Assembly: GCA_002430075.1 (NCBI GenBank)
Contig: DJBN01000084.1
Coordinates: 1-25,452 of the forward strand
Reading direction: 5' to 3'
Length of the DNA: 25,452 nt
Origin: Actinobacteria bacterium UBA5975
GTDB taxonomy: Bacteria; Actinomycetota; Actinomycetes; Nanopelagicales; Nanopelagicaceae
Part shown: positions 1-8,250 of the stretch, piece by piece
Numbering within the stretch: position 1 is the stretch's first letter
How the letters are laid out: each line of letters begins with the position of its first letter
Made by a program: the position numbers and the translations under genes
The notes under the pieces: model-generated
Told to the model about the DNA's origin: nothing
Databases searched by the model: none
Seen by the model: only the letters and a program-made list of their open reading frames with translations

Positions 1-2
1 TT

Positions 3-92
3 GATCACAGAGCTATCGATGGCGCTCTTGCAGCTCAATGGCTTTCTGCATTCTGCAAGCGAATTGAAGAACCGATGTGGGTGCTGATTTAG
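3..92 (+). CDS. 2-oxoacid dehydrogenase E2 (dihydrolipoamide acyltransferase), C-terminal end only
   Basis: Only the last 29 codons are in the window; the gene enters from the left edge. The frame reads [13 protein letters not shown] followed by a short helix and an EEPMWVLI tail before TAG. DHRxxDG is the catalytic motif of the E2 acyltransferase domain (its His acts as the base in acyl transfer between lipoyl and CoA), and an E-x-P-x-x-hydrophobic tail is the usual C-terminus of the family. The fragment therefore belongs to the core of a pyruvate or branched-chain 2-oxoacid dehydrogenase complex; which one cannot be told from this piece. Its stop codon shares four bases (TTAG) with the stop of the convergent pckG, leaving no room for a terminator between them. 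Confidence 0.85.
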   Translation, partial: DHRAIDGALAAQWLSAFCKRIEEPMWVLI

Positions 93-1873
93 GAAAAATT
101 GGACTTAAGTTTTGCCAGTTGAGTTCTCATCTCTTCCGGAAGTTTTGTCCCAATTCTCTCAAACCACTCTTCAATGAGTGGAATCTCTGCTTTCCACTCA
201 TTTTCATCAACTTCAAGGGCTTCTGAAAGTTCCTCAGAAGTCAGCTTTAAGCCCTTCATATCAATTGAATCTAAGGTTGGCATCAAACCTAATTTGGTTT
301 CTTGTGAGTGGCTATTTCCGTCTATTTCTTCAATAGCCCATTTGAGAATACGTGAATTTTCACCGAATCCTGGCCATAGGAAACTACCGTCCTTGGCTCT
401 TCTAAACCAGTTCACGTAAAAAATCTTTGGCAACTTATCCTTATCGCCTTTCTTTCCAATTTCTAGCCAATGTTTCAAATAGTCACCTACGTGATAACCA
501 ATAAATGGGATCATCGCAAAAGGATCGCGTCTAACAATTCCAACTTGACCAGTGGCAGCAGCCGTAGTTTCAGAAGATAGCGTTGCGCCGAGAAATACTC
601 CGTGCTCCCAATCTCTGGCTTTTACGACAAGTGGGATTGTTGTTTTGCGCCGTCCACCAAAAAATATTGCGGATAGTGGAACCCCTTCAGGACTCTCCCA
701 TTCAGGGGCAATGATTGGGCATTGGGCAGCTGGGGTGCAAAATCGTGAATTAGGGTGAGAAGAAAGCACTCCTGAATCCGGTGTCCAATCTCGTGACTGC
801 CAATCAATAAGATGGTCTGGGGCTTCTTCGCTCATTCCTTCCCACCACACATCTCCGTCATCGGTGAGGGCAACATTTGTAAAAATCGTATTGCCTTGCT
901 CAATGGTACGCATGGCATTGGCGTTAGTGCCCCATCCAGTACCAGGGGCTACGCCAAAGAATCCAAACTCTGGATTCATTGCGTAAAGACGACCATCTTC
1001 ACCGAAACGTATCCATGCAATGTCGTCGCCCAGAGTTTCAACGGTCCATCCTTCAACTGTTGGTTCAAGCATTGCTAAATTTGTCTTTCCGCATGCAGAT
1101 GGGAATGCTGCAGCTACATAATGAACCTTCTTCTGAGGAGAAGTCATTTTTAGAATCAGCATGTGCTCTGCAAGCCATCCCTCATCGCGACCCATCACTG
1201 AAGCAATTCTCAGTGAATAACACTTTTTGCCGAGTAGGGCATTTCCACCGTAACCAGAACCATAAGACCAGATCAATCTCTCTTCAGGGAAATGGCTAAT
1301 ATATTTTGTCTCATTACATGGCCACGGTACATCTTGGTCACTTTCATTTAACGGAGCTCCCACAGAGTGCACAGCTTTAACAAAAGGTGTCTGATCAGAT
1401 ATCTTCTCAAGAACCTCGGTGCCCATTCTGGCCATGATTCTCATAGAAGCAACTACATAAGCGCTATCTGTAATCTGAACTCCATACATCGGGTTCACTG
1501 AATCTAGTGGCCCCATACAGAAGGGAATCACATAAAGAGTGCGACCGCGCATGGAGCCTCGGTAGAGATTAGTCATGGTTGACTTCATCTCATTCGGGTC
1601 GACCCAATTATTTGTAGGGCCTGCATCTGACTCTTTGATTGAACATATGTAAGTTCGGTCTTCAACTCTAGCCACGTCATTTGGGTCTGAAGAACTTAGG
1701 AATGAGTTAGGTTTCTTTTTCAGGCGAATCATTGTTCCTGAGGCAACGAGTGAATCTGTAATCTCTTGCCACTCTAGTTCGGATCCATTGCACCAATAGA
1801 TATCTTTCGGCTCGGTTAAAGAAGCAATCTCTTCAACCCAAGACTGCAACGCTGCAGACGCTTCGCTTATCAT
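89..1873 (-). CDS. pckG: phosphoenolpyruvate carboxykinase (GTP)
   Basis: Interconverts oxaloacetate plus GTP with PEP plus CO2 and GDP in the cytoplasm, linking the TCA cycle to gluconeogenesis. About 594 residues, normal for the GTP-dependent family. Visible hallmarks: the cysteine-containing nucleotide loop FPSACGKTN (Cys near residue 261), the GDDIAWIRF metal/PEP segment soon after, [11 protein letters not shown] and DAGPTNNW in the N-terminal half, and FGGRR and NWFRR further on. Two starts are possible: GTG at 1894 without a usable Shine-Dalgarno, and ATG at 1873 preceded by GAGGAG (spacing only three bases). I prefer the ATG. It lies 46 bases downstream of the M24 gene on the same strand, so co-transcription with the reductase/M24 pair is likely; it may simply be the last gene of that unit. 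Confidence 0.96.
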   Translation of the reverse strand: MISEASAALQSWVEEIASLTEPKDIYWCNGSELEWQEITDSLVASGTMIRLKKKPNSFLSSSDPNDVARVEDRTYICSIKESDAGPTNNWVDPNEMKSTMTNLYRGSMRGRTLYVIPFCMGPLDSVNPMYGVQITDSAYVVASMRIMARMGTEVLEKISDQTPFVKAVHSVGAPLNESDQDVPWPCNETKYISHFPEERLIWSYGSGYGGNALLGKKCYSLRIASVMGRDEGWLAEHMLILKMTSPQKKVHYVAAAFPSACGKTNLAMLEPTVEGWTVETLGDDIAWIRFGEDGRLYAMNPEFGFFGVAPGTGWGTNANAMRTIEQGNTIFTNVALTDDGDVWWEGMSEEAPDHLIDWQSRDWTPDSGVLSSHPNSRFCTPAAQCPIIAPEWESPEGVPLSAIFFGGRRKTTIPLVVKARDWEHGVFLGATLSSETTAAATGQVGIVRRDPFAMIPFIGYHVGDYLKHWLEIGKKGDKDKLPKIFYVNWFRRAKDGSFLWPGFGENSRILKWAIEEIDGNSHSQETKLGLMPTLDSIDMKGLKLTSEELSEALEVDENEWKAEIPLIEEWFERIGTKLPEEMRTQLAKLKSNFS

Positions 1874-1919
1874 TTTCTCCTCAGTAATTTTCACGTTAGA
1901 AGTACTTTTTCCTTACAGA

Positions 1920-3164
1920 TTAATATGGATTAGTCACAAATAGTTCTTGCGCAGGGAACTTTGTAAGTATATGCACTCCACTATCTGTCACAACTACCTC
2001 TTCCTCAATACGAGCGGCGGATACGCCATCAGTTGCAGGGCAGTAAGTTTCCAAGGCAAAAACCATGCCAGGCTTGATTTCAATCGGATTCTCAAGACTA
2101 TTTAAACGAGAAATAATTGGTCGCTCGTGAAGTCCAAGTCCTAGACCGTGGCCAAATTGCAGACCAAATGCTGCTAGTTCATTGTCGAAACCAAAATCTT
2201 CAGCCTTTGGCCAAACCTTCGCAATATCGTCTGTGCCAACACCAACTCTTACCGCGTTAATTGCCGCATCCATCCATTCGCGGGCCTTTGTATATGCATC
2301 ACGCTGAGAAGGTGTTGAGCTGCCTACCGCAAATGTTCGGTAGTAGCAGGTACGGTAACCATTAAATGAGTGAATGATGTCGAAGAAAGCTTGATCTCCT
2401 GGACGGATTATTCGGTCGGTAAAATTATGTGGATGTGGATTACATCTATCTCCTGAAATAGCGTTAATGGCCTCAACTTGATCTGAACCCATCTCGTATA
2501 AACGCTTATTTGCTAGAGCAACAATCTCATTCTCGCGAATTCCAGGCTTGAGAACATCTGTGATGTCCTGATACACGCCATCAACCATGGCAGCAGCTTG
2601 GTTGAGTAACATAATTTCATCTTGAGATTTAATTACACGAGCATCCAACATAAACTGCTGAGAGTCTACGACAATTAGACCTTGGCGTTGCATCTCAAAT
2701 AAGAATGCTGGCTCAACGATATCTACACCAACGGGCTCATTGGCAACGCCTGCATCTTCAAGTAAACCTTTTATTTCACGGACAGCAGATTCCATAAGTC
2801 CAGCTGAAGGAGCTACTGCTCCGCGCATCCCCAACATTCCTGGGCGATTATTTTCAGTCTTTAACCACGGCGAATACTTTTGATGGTGGCGAACTGCTGA
2901 ACCAAAATCCCACAACATTGGTTCGCCGTTGCGAGTAAGCAAGGCGTACCGAGTCATTTTATCGCCGAGCGCGCCGCCAATCCATGTTTGTGTGGTGTAG
3001 CGAATATTGTAAAAATCAAAAAGTAAAAAGGATCCGCACTTGCTGTTGTTGAGTGATTCTTTAGCTCTTCCAATGCGATATTTTCTCAACCTGTCAAAAT
3101 CAACGCGAGACTCATAATCGACCCCCATATGGCCAGGAGCCTGCAATGGAATTTTGTTAGTCAT
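1920..3164 (-). CDS. M24-fold (Xaa-Pro aminopeptidase/prolidase-like) hydrolase with a Cys in place of one metal-binding Asp
   Basis: A pita-bread-fold protein of 414 residues: creatinase-type N-terminal domain (LLFDFYNIRY near residues 50-60), then the M24 catalytic domain. Of the five dinuclear-metal ligands of the family I can place Asp262 (AFFD), His339 (GHGLGLGLHERP), Glu372 (ALETYCP) and Glu387 (ARIEEEVVV). The second Asp, expected eleven residues after the first in GYxxDxxRT, is Cys273 (GYRTCYYRT). This may change or weaken the metal site, so peptidase activity should not be assumed. The His-Glu and Glu-Glu spacings (33 and 15) are prolidase-like. Start: ATG at 3164, with GAGGA eight to nine bases upstream and one base after the stop (TAG) of the reductase gene, favoured over ATG at 3191. 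Translational coupling with that gene is likely. Confidence 0.85.
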   Translation of the reverse strand: MTNKIPLQAPGHMGVDYESRVDFDRLRKYRIGRAKESLNNSKCGSFLLFDFYNIRYTTQTWIGGALGDKMTRYALLTRNGEPMLWDFGSAVRHHQKYSPWLKTENNRPGMLGMRGAVAPSAGLMESAVREIKGLLEDAGVANEPVGVDIVEPAFLFEMQRQGLIVVDSQQFMLDARVIKSQDEIMLLNQAAAMVDGVYQDITDVLKPGIRENEIVALANKRLYEMGSDQVEAINAISGDRCNPHPHNFTDRIIRPGDQAFFDIIHSFNGYRTCYYRTFAVGSSTPSQRDAYTKAREWMDAAINAVRVGVGTDDIAKVWPKAEDFGFDNELAAFGLQFGHGLGLGLHERPIISRLNSLENPIEIKPGMVFALETYCPATDGVSAARIEEEVVVTDSGVHILTKFPAQELFVTNPY

Positions 3165-3165
3165 T

Positions 3166-4107
3166 CTATTTTTCCTCGTTCTCAAGTCCATCAGATACCT
3201 GAATATTTTCAGGAACCATCTTCAAATTCGAGTCTGCGGCCTGCTCTAGGAGCAGAACGGCAAAATCGATATCGGTATGGCCGCGACCTATAGCTTTTTG
3301 AACAATCTGGTGAGCAGCTGAGGCTACTGGCATTGGAACCTCTAGCTTACGGGCCGCAGCTATTCCAAGATCAAAATCTTTACGGAGCAAAATAGGTGTA
3401 AATGTAGTTGTCATATCAAGATTAACAATTGCAGGGGTCTTGTATTTTGTGAAGACCGATCCCATTACCGAGTCATTAATAAATTCAAGGAAGGCAGATC
3501 GTGGTACGCCTGCCTTTTCTGCAAAGACTGTTATCTCTGAGAGTGACTGTGTGACGACTCCAAGAAGAATGTTATGTGCTAATTTAACCAATCGAGCGAG
3601 ATCGCCTTCACCAACATAGGTCACGGCACGAGCAATAATCTTAAAGAGCGGTTCTACCTCGTCATAAACTGCGCGAGGTCCTGACACAACTTGAGTTAGC
3701 TTTCCAGCTTTTACAACTTTGCCATTGCCTGACACTGGCGCGACTAAATATTGAGTACCACGCTTTCCGGCAGCCTCACGAACAGTCTGGGAAGCGGATT
3801 CATCAACAGTTGAACAATCGATGAAAATCTTCGGAGCAGCGGTTTGGGTTAATACTCCACCTTCGCCCACAGTGACCTGCAGTAAATCTTGAGATGCTGA
3901 AACCATTGAAAATACAATGTCGCACTCTGCTAACTGAGAAATTGAATCGACGACTATCGCGCCATATTCTTTTAGCGGATCAGCCTTTGATTGCGTGCGG
4001 TTGTATACCTTTACAACGTGACCTGCTTTTAACAATCGAGAGACCATGGAATAACCCATACGGCCAGTACCGATCCAGCCAATGCTTAGCGTTGAATTTG
4101 CGCTCAT
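3166..4107 (-). CDS. 3-hydroxyisobutyrate dehydrogenase-family NAD(P)-dependent oxidoreductase
   Basis: Beta-hydroxyacid dehydrogenase of 313 residues, usual for the family. N-terminal Rossmann fold with GTGRMG (residues 13-18), the FIDCSTV strand, the substrate loop APVSGNGKVVKAGK near 122-136, and the catalytic Lys175 with Asn179 in KLAHN. Members reduce or oxidise a 3-hydroxyacid or semialdehyde (3-hydroxyisobutyrate, tartronate or succinate semialdehyde, sulfolactaldehyde). The substrate loop here has SGNGKVV where classical 3-hydroxyisobutyrate dehydrogenases have SGGVGAA, so the substrate is left open. ATG at 4107 follows a good AAGGGGAGA ribosome site. First gene of the leftward run with the M24 hydrolase and pckG; its promoter region carries a LacI-type palindrome 35 bases upstream, suggesting control by the divergent regulator. 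Confidence 0.9.
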   Translation of the reverse strand: MSANSTLSIGWIGTGRMGYSMVSRLLKAGHVVKVYNRTQSKADPLKEYGAIVVDSISQLAECDIVFSMVSASQDLLQVTVGEGGVLTQTAAPKIFIDCSTVDESASQTVREAAGKRGTQYLVAPVSGNGKVVKAGKLTQVVSGPRAVYDEVEPLFKIIARAVTYVGEGDLARLVKLAHNILLGVVTQSLSEITVFAEKAGVPRSAFLEFINDSVMGSVFTKYKTPAIVNLDMTTTFTPILLRKDFDLGIAAARKLEVPMPVASAAHQIVQKAIGRGHTDIDFAVLLLEQAADSNLKMVPENIQVSDGLENEEK

Positions 4108-4141
4108 TTTAATCTCCCCTTAATCAGACTCTTTACCCTAC

Positions 4142-4155
4142 CGCAATCGATTGCG
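4142..4155. promoter_or_regulatory. LacI-type operator, perfect 14-base palindrome
   Basis: CGCAATCGATTGCG is a perfect inverted repeat with a central CpG, the usual symmetry for LacI/GalR-family operators. It sits between the divergent reductase gene and the LacI gene, so it could serve both repression of the leftward operon and autoregulation. The same CAATCGWTTG core recurs at 17369 and 17504. Confidence 0.75.
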
Positions 4156-4180
4156 TGAAGAATAGTGACTATATGTCCTG

Positions 4181-4199
4181 CTCACAATAGGGCTGTGAG
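4181..4199. repeat. inverted repeat CTCAC-N9-GTGAG in the LacI leader region
   Basis: Five-base arms separated by nine bases, 31 bases before the LacI start. It could be a second protein-binding site or chance; it does not match the CAATCG core of the main operator. Confidence 0.3.
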
Positions 4200-4217
4200 G
4201 CTGGTCTATCCAGGCGG

Positions 4218-4223
4218 TACTGT
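4218..4223 (+). promoter_or_regulatory. candidate -10 box of a leaderless lacI-type transcript
   Basis: TACTGT fits the actinobacterial TANNNT -10 pattern and lies six bases before the ATG of the regulator, which has no Shine-Dalgarno. Transcription would then begin at or next to the start codon. No convincing -35 box is visible. Confidence 0.4.
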
Positions 4224-4229
4224 AGGCAA

Positions 4230-5246
4230 ATGGCCAGTACTTTAAAGGATGTTGCGCAGGCTGCAGGCGTGCATACAGGCACTGCATCCAAGGCCCTCAA
4301 CGCCGATACCAGGCATTTAGTGGCCGAGGCCACAGTAAAGCGCGTCTTGGCCGCGGCTAAGAAACTTCACTATCAGCCAAATGACATAGCTAGAAGTCTG
4401 CGGACTAGAAGGTCGCAGATGGTGGGTGTTCTAGTTCCTGATCTTACAAATTCACTCTTTCCACCGATTGTCCGAGGCATAGAACATGTTCTAAGTGATA
4501 GCGGTCTGCAAGCCATCGTGTTGAACACAGATAACAATATTGAGAAAGCGTCCGAGCTATTCTCTACTTTGTGGGCAAGGCAATGTGATGGTTTCATTAT
4601 TGCGAGTGCATTTAGAGAAGATAAATTAATTGAAGAAATCGCAGAGAGAGAAATTCCGGCAGTCTTAGTTAACCGTTTAACTGATAAACGGCTGCTGCCT
4701 TCTGTCTCAGGAGATGAATGGAGCGGGGTACATATCGCGGTTAATCATTTAGCATCTCTTGGTCATAAATCAATTGCACATATTGCAGGCCCTAAGAATA
4801 TTTCTACTGGAAATATTCGCCGACTGGCATTTCTTGATGCGATTTTAAAAATTGGATTGAAGAAAGAAAATTGCCCAATTGTTTTCGCAAGTGAGTATTC
4901 AGATTCAGCCGGAAGATTTGCTGCAAAGAAGTTGCTCAGTAATTCAAAGGCGAGACCGACTGCAATTTTTGCTGGTAATGATCAAATAGCTATGGGCGTT
5001 CTTGATGCGATCGATGCAGCAGGTTTGTCCTGCCCAGAAGATATTTCGGTGGTTGGCTTTAACAATATCCCTCTCATGGAGCGAGTAAACCCAAGTTTGA
5101 CCACAATGCATCTGCCTAAAAGACGCGTTGGAGAAGCGGCAGCAGTAATTCTAAAAGAGATTATCTCTGGTGAGGTAATGCATGGACCTGAAGTTCACAT
5201 GATGCCTTGTGAAATTATCATCCGTGATTCAACTGCAAAGGTTTAA
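4230..5246 (+). CDS. LacI/GalR-family transcriptional regulator
   Basis: Ligand-responsive repressor of 338 residues, normal for the family. The N-terminal helix-turn-helix TLKDVAQAAGVHTGTASKALN (about residues 4-24) is followed by the hinge helix PNDIARSLRT (about 50-60) and a periplasmic-binding-protein-like effector domain starting at MVGVLVPDLTN. It also carries the typical GNDQIAMGVLDAI and CPEDISVVGFNNIP segments. The effector is probably a small sugar-like or organic metabolite, not identifiable here. Candidate targets are the palindromes at 4142, 17367 and 17502, which have the central CpG symmetry expected for this class. The likely start is leaderless. Its TAA overlaps the stop of the convergent aldehyde dehydrogenase by four bases. 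Confidence 0.95.
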   Translation: MASTLKDVAQAAGVHTGTASKALNADTRHLVAEATVKRVLAAAKKLHYQPNDIARSLRTRRSQMVGVLVPDLTNSLFPPIVRGIEHVLSDSGLQAIVLNTDNNIEKASELFSTLWARQCDGFIIASAFREDKLIEEIAEREIPAVLVNRLTDKRLLPSVSGDEWSGVHIAVNHLASLGHKSIAHIAGPKNISTGNIRRLAFLDAILKIGLKKENCPIVFASEYSDSAGRFAAKKLLSNSKARPTAIFAGNDQIAMGVLDAIDAAGLSCPEDISVVGFNNIPLMERVNPSLTTMHLPKRRVGEAAAVILKEIISGEVMHGPEVHMMPCEIIIRDSTAKV

Positions 5247-6667
5247 ATCTCTACCCCAATATATTTAGTCTCAAGGAATTCATGAATTCCAGCAAAGCCG
5301 CCCTCGCGCCCTAAGCCAGATTGCTTGACTCCCCCAAATGGCGCTGCTGGATCAGAAACCACGCCTCGATTGATGGCAACCATGCCAGATTCCATTTTCT
5401 CGGCAGTACGAATTGCTCTTCCTAGTTCAGATGAGAAGACGTAGCTAATCAATCCATACTCGGTGTTATTGGCAAGCTCAATCGCTTCTTCATCAGTATC
5501 GAAAATGACGATTGGTGCAACTGGACCAAATACTTCCTGCTTCAAAATCATATTGTTCTTTTCAACTTTAAGGACTGTGGCGGGATAGAAAGCGCCAACC
5601 CCTTCAAGAGTTTTCCCGCCGATCTTTACTTCTGCGCCATCTGCAACCGAAGCATCTACAAGTTCAGCTATTTTATTGCGCTCCTTGATAGACACACTTG
5701 CCCCAAGTTGCGCACCAGCTTCTAAACCGGCAGCTACAACGAGTTCCCCCATTGCAACTGTAAATTTTGCGATGAATTCATCTGCTACCGCGCGGGCGAT
5801 GTAGAAGCGATTTGCGGCGGTGCAAGCAGCTCCTCCATTGCGCATTTTTGCAACCATTGCGCCTTTGACAGCTTCATCAATATTTGCATCGTCAAGTACC
5901 AAGAATGGTGCATTTCCACCGAGTTCCATTGAAGTACGAATTACACAATCTGAGGCCTCTCGAAGAAGAATCCGGCCAACTTCAGTAGAGCCAGTAAATG
6001 AAAGGTTGCGAACGCGTGGATCATGTAACATTTTTGAGATCGCTGCGCCAGTCTTTGCAGGCAGAATTACATTGACCACGCCTTTGGGTGCTCCAGCTCG
6101 CTCCATAATGTCAGCGATCCAAAGAGCGGTCAGTGGTGTTTCAGTTGCTGGCTTAAGAATTACAGTGCATCCTGCAGCAAGGGCTGGACCAATTTTGCGG
6201 GTAGCCATTGCAGCTGGAAAATTCCATGGAGTAATAAGTAGCGAAACTCCGATTGGCTGATGTGTAACGAGAATTCTCTTATCTCCAGATGGTGACATTC
6301 TAAAATCACCAGGGGTGCGAACTGCCTCTTCGGCAAACCACCGGAAGAATTCTGCAGCGTAGGCAACTTCCCCCTTGGCATCGGTTAGTACTTTTCCATT
6401 TTCTCGAGAAACTAATTTTGCAATCTCTTCAGCTTCCGCCGTCATAATTTCAAAAGCCTTACGTAAAATCTCTGCTCTAACGCGTGGAGCTGTCTTAGCC
6501 CACAAAGGAAGTGCAGTATGCGCTGCTTCAATGGCAGCATCACATTGCGCCTCTGAAGCAGTGGATACCTCTGCGATCACTGATCCGTCACTTGGATCGT
6601 AGACAGGCACGGTTGAATCTCCTGGAACCCAGGCGCCATTAATGTAGAGATCAGTTTTCAGAGTCAT
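5243..6667 (-). CDS. gabD: NAD(P)-dependent aldehyde dehydrogenase, succinate-semialdehyde dehydrogenase type
   Basis: Oxidises an aldehyde to its acid with NAD(P). At 474 residues it is full length. Visible: TPWNFPAA cofactor motif, KPATETP, FTGSTEVG, general-base Glu248 in MELGGNAP, catalytic Cys282 in GGAACTAANRF (34 residues after the Glu, the canonical spacing), EVFGPV and the C-terminal PFGGVKQSGLGREGG. The whole resembles the GabD/succinate-semialdehyde subgroup, but related enzymes take methylmalonate, glutarate or sulfolactaldehyde, so the substrate is not certain. ATG at 6667 is preceded by CAGGA and, ten bases upstream, by an inverted repeat (6677-6695). A class III aminotransferase in the same leftward group would fit an amine to semialdehyde to acid route. 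Confidence 0.9.
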   Translation of the reverse strand: MTLKTDLYINGAWVPGDSTVPVYDPSDGSVIAEVSTASEAQCDAAIEAAHTALPLWAKTAPRVRAEILRKAFEIMTAEAEEIAKLVSRENGKVLTDAKGEVAYAAEFFRWFAEEAVRTPGDFRMSPSGDKRILVTHQPIGVSLLITPWNFPAAMATRKIGPALAAGCTVILKPATETPLTALWIADIMERAGAPKGVVNVILPAKTGAAISKMLHDPRVRNLSFTGSTEVGRILLREASDCVIRTSMELGGNAPFLVLDDANIDEAVKGAMVAKMRNGGAACTAANRFYIARAVADEFIAKFTVAMGELVVAAGLEAGAQLGASVSIKERNKIAELVDASVADGAEVKIGGKTLEGVGAFYPATVLKVEKNNMILKQEVFGPVAPIVIFDTDEEAIELANNTEYGLISYVFSSELGRAIRTAEKMESGMVAINRGVVSDPAAPFGGVKQSGLGREGGFAGIHEFLETKYIGVEI

Positions 6668-6676
6668 CCTGAAATC

Positions 6677-6695
6677 TTAGAGGTTAAATCTCTAA
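6677..6695. promoter_or_regulatory. inverted repeat TTAGAG-N7-CTCTAA before the aldehyde dehydrogenase
   Basis: Perfect six-base arms around GTTAAAT, directly upstream of the gabD-like start and downstream of the TauE/SafE-like gene. There is no U-tract, so an operator or small leader hairpin is likelier than a terminator. It differs from the CAATCG palindromes, suggesting another regulator if it is real. Confidence 0.45.
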
Positions 6696-6723
6696 AATGG
6701 CTACGCTCAAGGCTGTGGTCTGT

Positions 6724-7467
6724 CTAACTCAAAAGAAGTCTTAGTCCTGCCACAAAGGCGCTCAATAGAGTCACTCTCTGGAACCACGCCATATTCACTC
6801 TTGAAATCAATTTCTTGCCGACAAGCGTTCCAAGAACCACCGCAGGGATTGAGGGAAGCAAATATTCCAGGGAATTGATAGAAAGTATTCCTAGAGCAAG
6901 TATGAAAGGTACCTTGAATAGATTAATCAAAAAGAAGATCCATGCAGTATTTCCCAGAAAAGCCATCTTAGAGTTTCTGCTGAGGAGCAGGAAGATGCTC
7001 ATGGGTGCACCTCCAGAATTGGCGACCATGCTCATAAATCCGGCTATGGTTCCCAATGAGTTCTTGATTATGTTGGGAAATTTTGCAAGTGGGGTGCTAT
7101 CGCCAGATTGGAGTTTCTGTGCGACTGGAAATAAGAGCACCAGAAGCACAATGACGATTCCTATAGTTTTTTTCAACTCCCCATCACCGGTAGAGGCCAA
7201 GAATAGAACCCCGCCAAATATTCCTAGAACAACTGGACCAGAAATAGATCTGATCAACTTCCATTCCACATGTTTAAAATAGAGTTTAATTGCAAAGAGA
7301 TCTCCAGTTATGAGCAGAATTAAAAGAACACCTGTCGACTCTCTAGCGGGAATAAAATTAGCCAAAATGGCAACACTGACCAAGCCAAGTCCACCGAATG
7401 CAGTTTTCGATACTCCGATTAGAAAACCAACTATGCCAAGCACTATTACTAGATTGAGTGTAAGCAT
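6724..7467 (-). CDS. TauE/SafE (TSUP) family membrane exporter
   Basis: Integral membrane protein of 247 residues, the usual size of the family. By eye there are seven to eight hydrophobic segments in two repeats. They begin at VIVLGIVGFLIGVSKTAFGGLGLVSV and, in the second half, at IAGFMSMVANSGGAPMSIFLLL, which carry the glycine-rich, proline-containing family signatures. Such proteins export sulfite, sulfoacetate or other small organic anions across the inner membrane. The ligand here cannot be assigned, but the surrounding aldehyde dehydrogenase and aminotransferase make export of a sulfonate or organic acid end-product possible. ATG at 7467; no strong ribosome site is obvious. It follows the AhpD-like gene by 44 bases on the same strand and is probably co-transcribed with it. 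Confidence 0.85.
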   Translation of the reverse strand: MLTLNLVIVLGIVGFLIGVSKTAFGGLGLVSVAILANFIPARESTGVLLILLITGDLFAIKLYFKHVEWKLIRSISGPVVLGIFGGVLFLASTGDGELKKTIGIVIVLLVLLFPVAQKLQSGDSTPLAKFPNIIKNSLGTIAGFMSMVANSGGAPMSIFLLLSRNSKMAFLGNTAWIFFLINLFKVPFILALGILSINSLEYLLPSIPAVVLGTLVGKKLISRVNMAWFQRVTLLSAFVAGLRLLLS

Positions 7468-7511
7468 GTGACTAGTTATGGGATGCGCTTGCTAAAAACA
7501 AGCACGTTAAT

Positions 7512-8153
7512 TTACTTCCCTGTTGCTGCCTTTGCCCAATATTGATCTTGAGATTTTGATTCTTGGAGTTTTTCTTTATCTTCAAATCCAGGAGCCATAG
7601 CTGCTGCAGTTCCTGGCATATATTGATGATGGTCAATGCCTAGTAAGCGAATCCAACTCTGCTGACCAAAGGTTAAGCCAATACAGCAGCCTAATTCTAC
7701 GAGTTCAATCTCTGAATAATACTTGTGCATCTCGGCCCACATGAAATCCATATCAACGCTTGATGGACCCCAGGCAATGGTCTGCGCATATCGCAGCGCA
7801 GCTTTTTGCATATCTGTGTATTTCTCAGACTTTTCAAAGTTAAGAAGTTCGTCATATTGCATCTCTTGCAAGCCTGCACCAATTGCTGCTTCAGACCTTT
7901 GATTTCCGCAGAATTCGCAAATTACAGTCTTTGAAATATACACACGGCAGAGCTCTTTCGTTGCATGATCTACGACGCCCTCATGGAAAAGCTTCTTCCA
8001 TGAATCTGCGAAGAACCAGAAGGCGTTCTCTGAATGAGCTCGAACTGCGCTGGACTCTGGTCGTGGAGTGCCATGTTCGGCACACCGACGAAGCTCAGCT
8101 TGCATGGCTTCAGTTACTTGGTCATAAGGAACGTAACTAATCTGTTGCTCCAT
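7512..8153 (-). CDS. carboxymuconolactone decarboxylase/AhpD-like protein
   Basis: All-helical protein of 213 residues. A redox CxxC is present (Cys79-Glu-Phe-Cys82), with Glu67 twelve residues before the first Cys, matching the proton-relay Glu spacing of AhpD. The His that normally follows (CxxCxxxH) is Arg86, so classical AhpD alkylhydroperoxidase chemistry is doubtful. Members of this superfamily act as thiol reductants or as unknown metabolic helpers. Start: ATG at 8153 with AGAGG seven bases upstream, preferred over TTG at 8171. It stands between the aminotransferase (79 bases upstream of the TTG) and the TauE/SafE gene, all leftward. Its partner and substrate are unknown. Confidence 0.75.
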   Translation of the reverse strand: MEQQISYVPYDQVTEAMQAELRRCAEHGTPRPESSAVRAHSENAFWFFADSWKKLFHEGVVDHATKELCRVYISKTVICEFCGNQRSEAAIGAGLQEMQYDELLNFEKSEKYTDMQKAALRYAQTIAWGPSSVDMDFMWAEMHKYYSEIELVELGCCIGLTFGQQSWIRLLGIDHHQYMPGTAAAMAPGFEDKEKLQESKSQDQYWAKAATGK

Positions 8154-8250
8154 GTGAGGGCCTCTCTTCAATAGGTGTGAATACCTTTAATAGTCACATT
8201 TGAAGAAGGATAAGTCAATAGCAGACATATCTACCAACTTATCCCGGCCG

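Noticed and set aside
1920..3164. DMSP lyase DddP, an M24-family enzyme with similar overall layout
   Set aside because: The N-terminal domain and ligand spacing are reminiscent. However, the Asp that follows the HGxGL motif in DddP (from memory) is Leu345 here, and a metal-binding Asp is Cys, so DMSP cleavage is not supported.
3807..3825. Extra CAATCGAT match inside the hydroxyacid dehydrogenase gene
   Set aside because: It is only half of the palindrome and lies in coding sequence, so it was not counted as an operator.
6815..7282. Open frame of 155 codons on the + strand
   Set aside because: It lies wholly opposite the TauE/SafE-type gene, whose hydrophobic, family-typical protein is the real product; the antisense frame has no recognisable domain.
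7488..7504. GCTTG-N7-CAAGC stem between the AhpD-like and TauE/SafE genes
   Set aside because: Only a five-base stem with no U-tract on the leftward strand; too weak to call a terminator.
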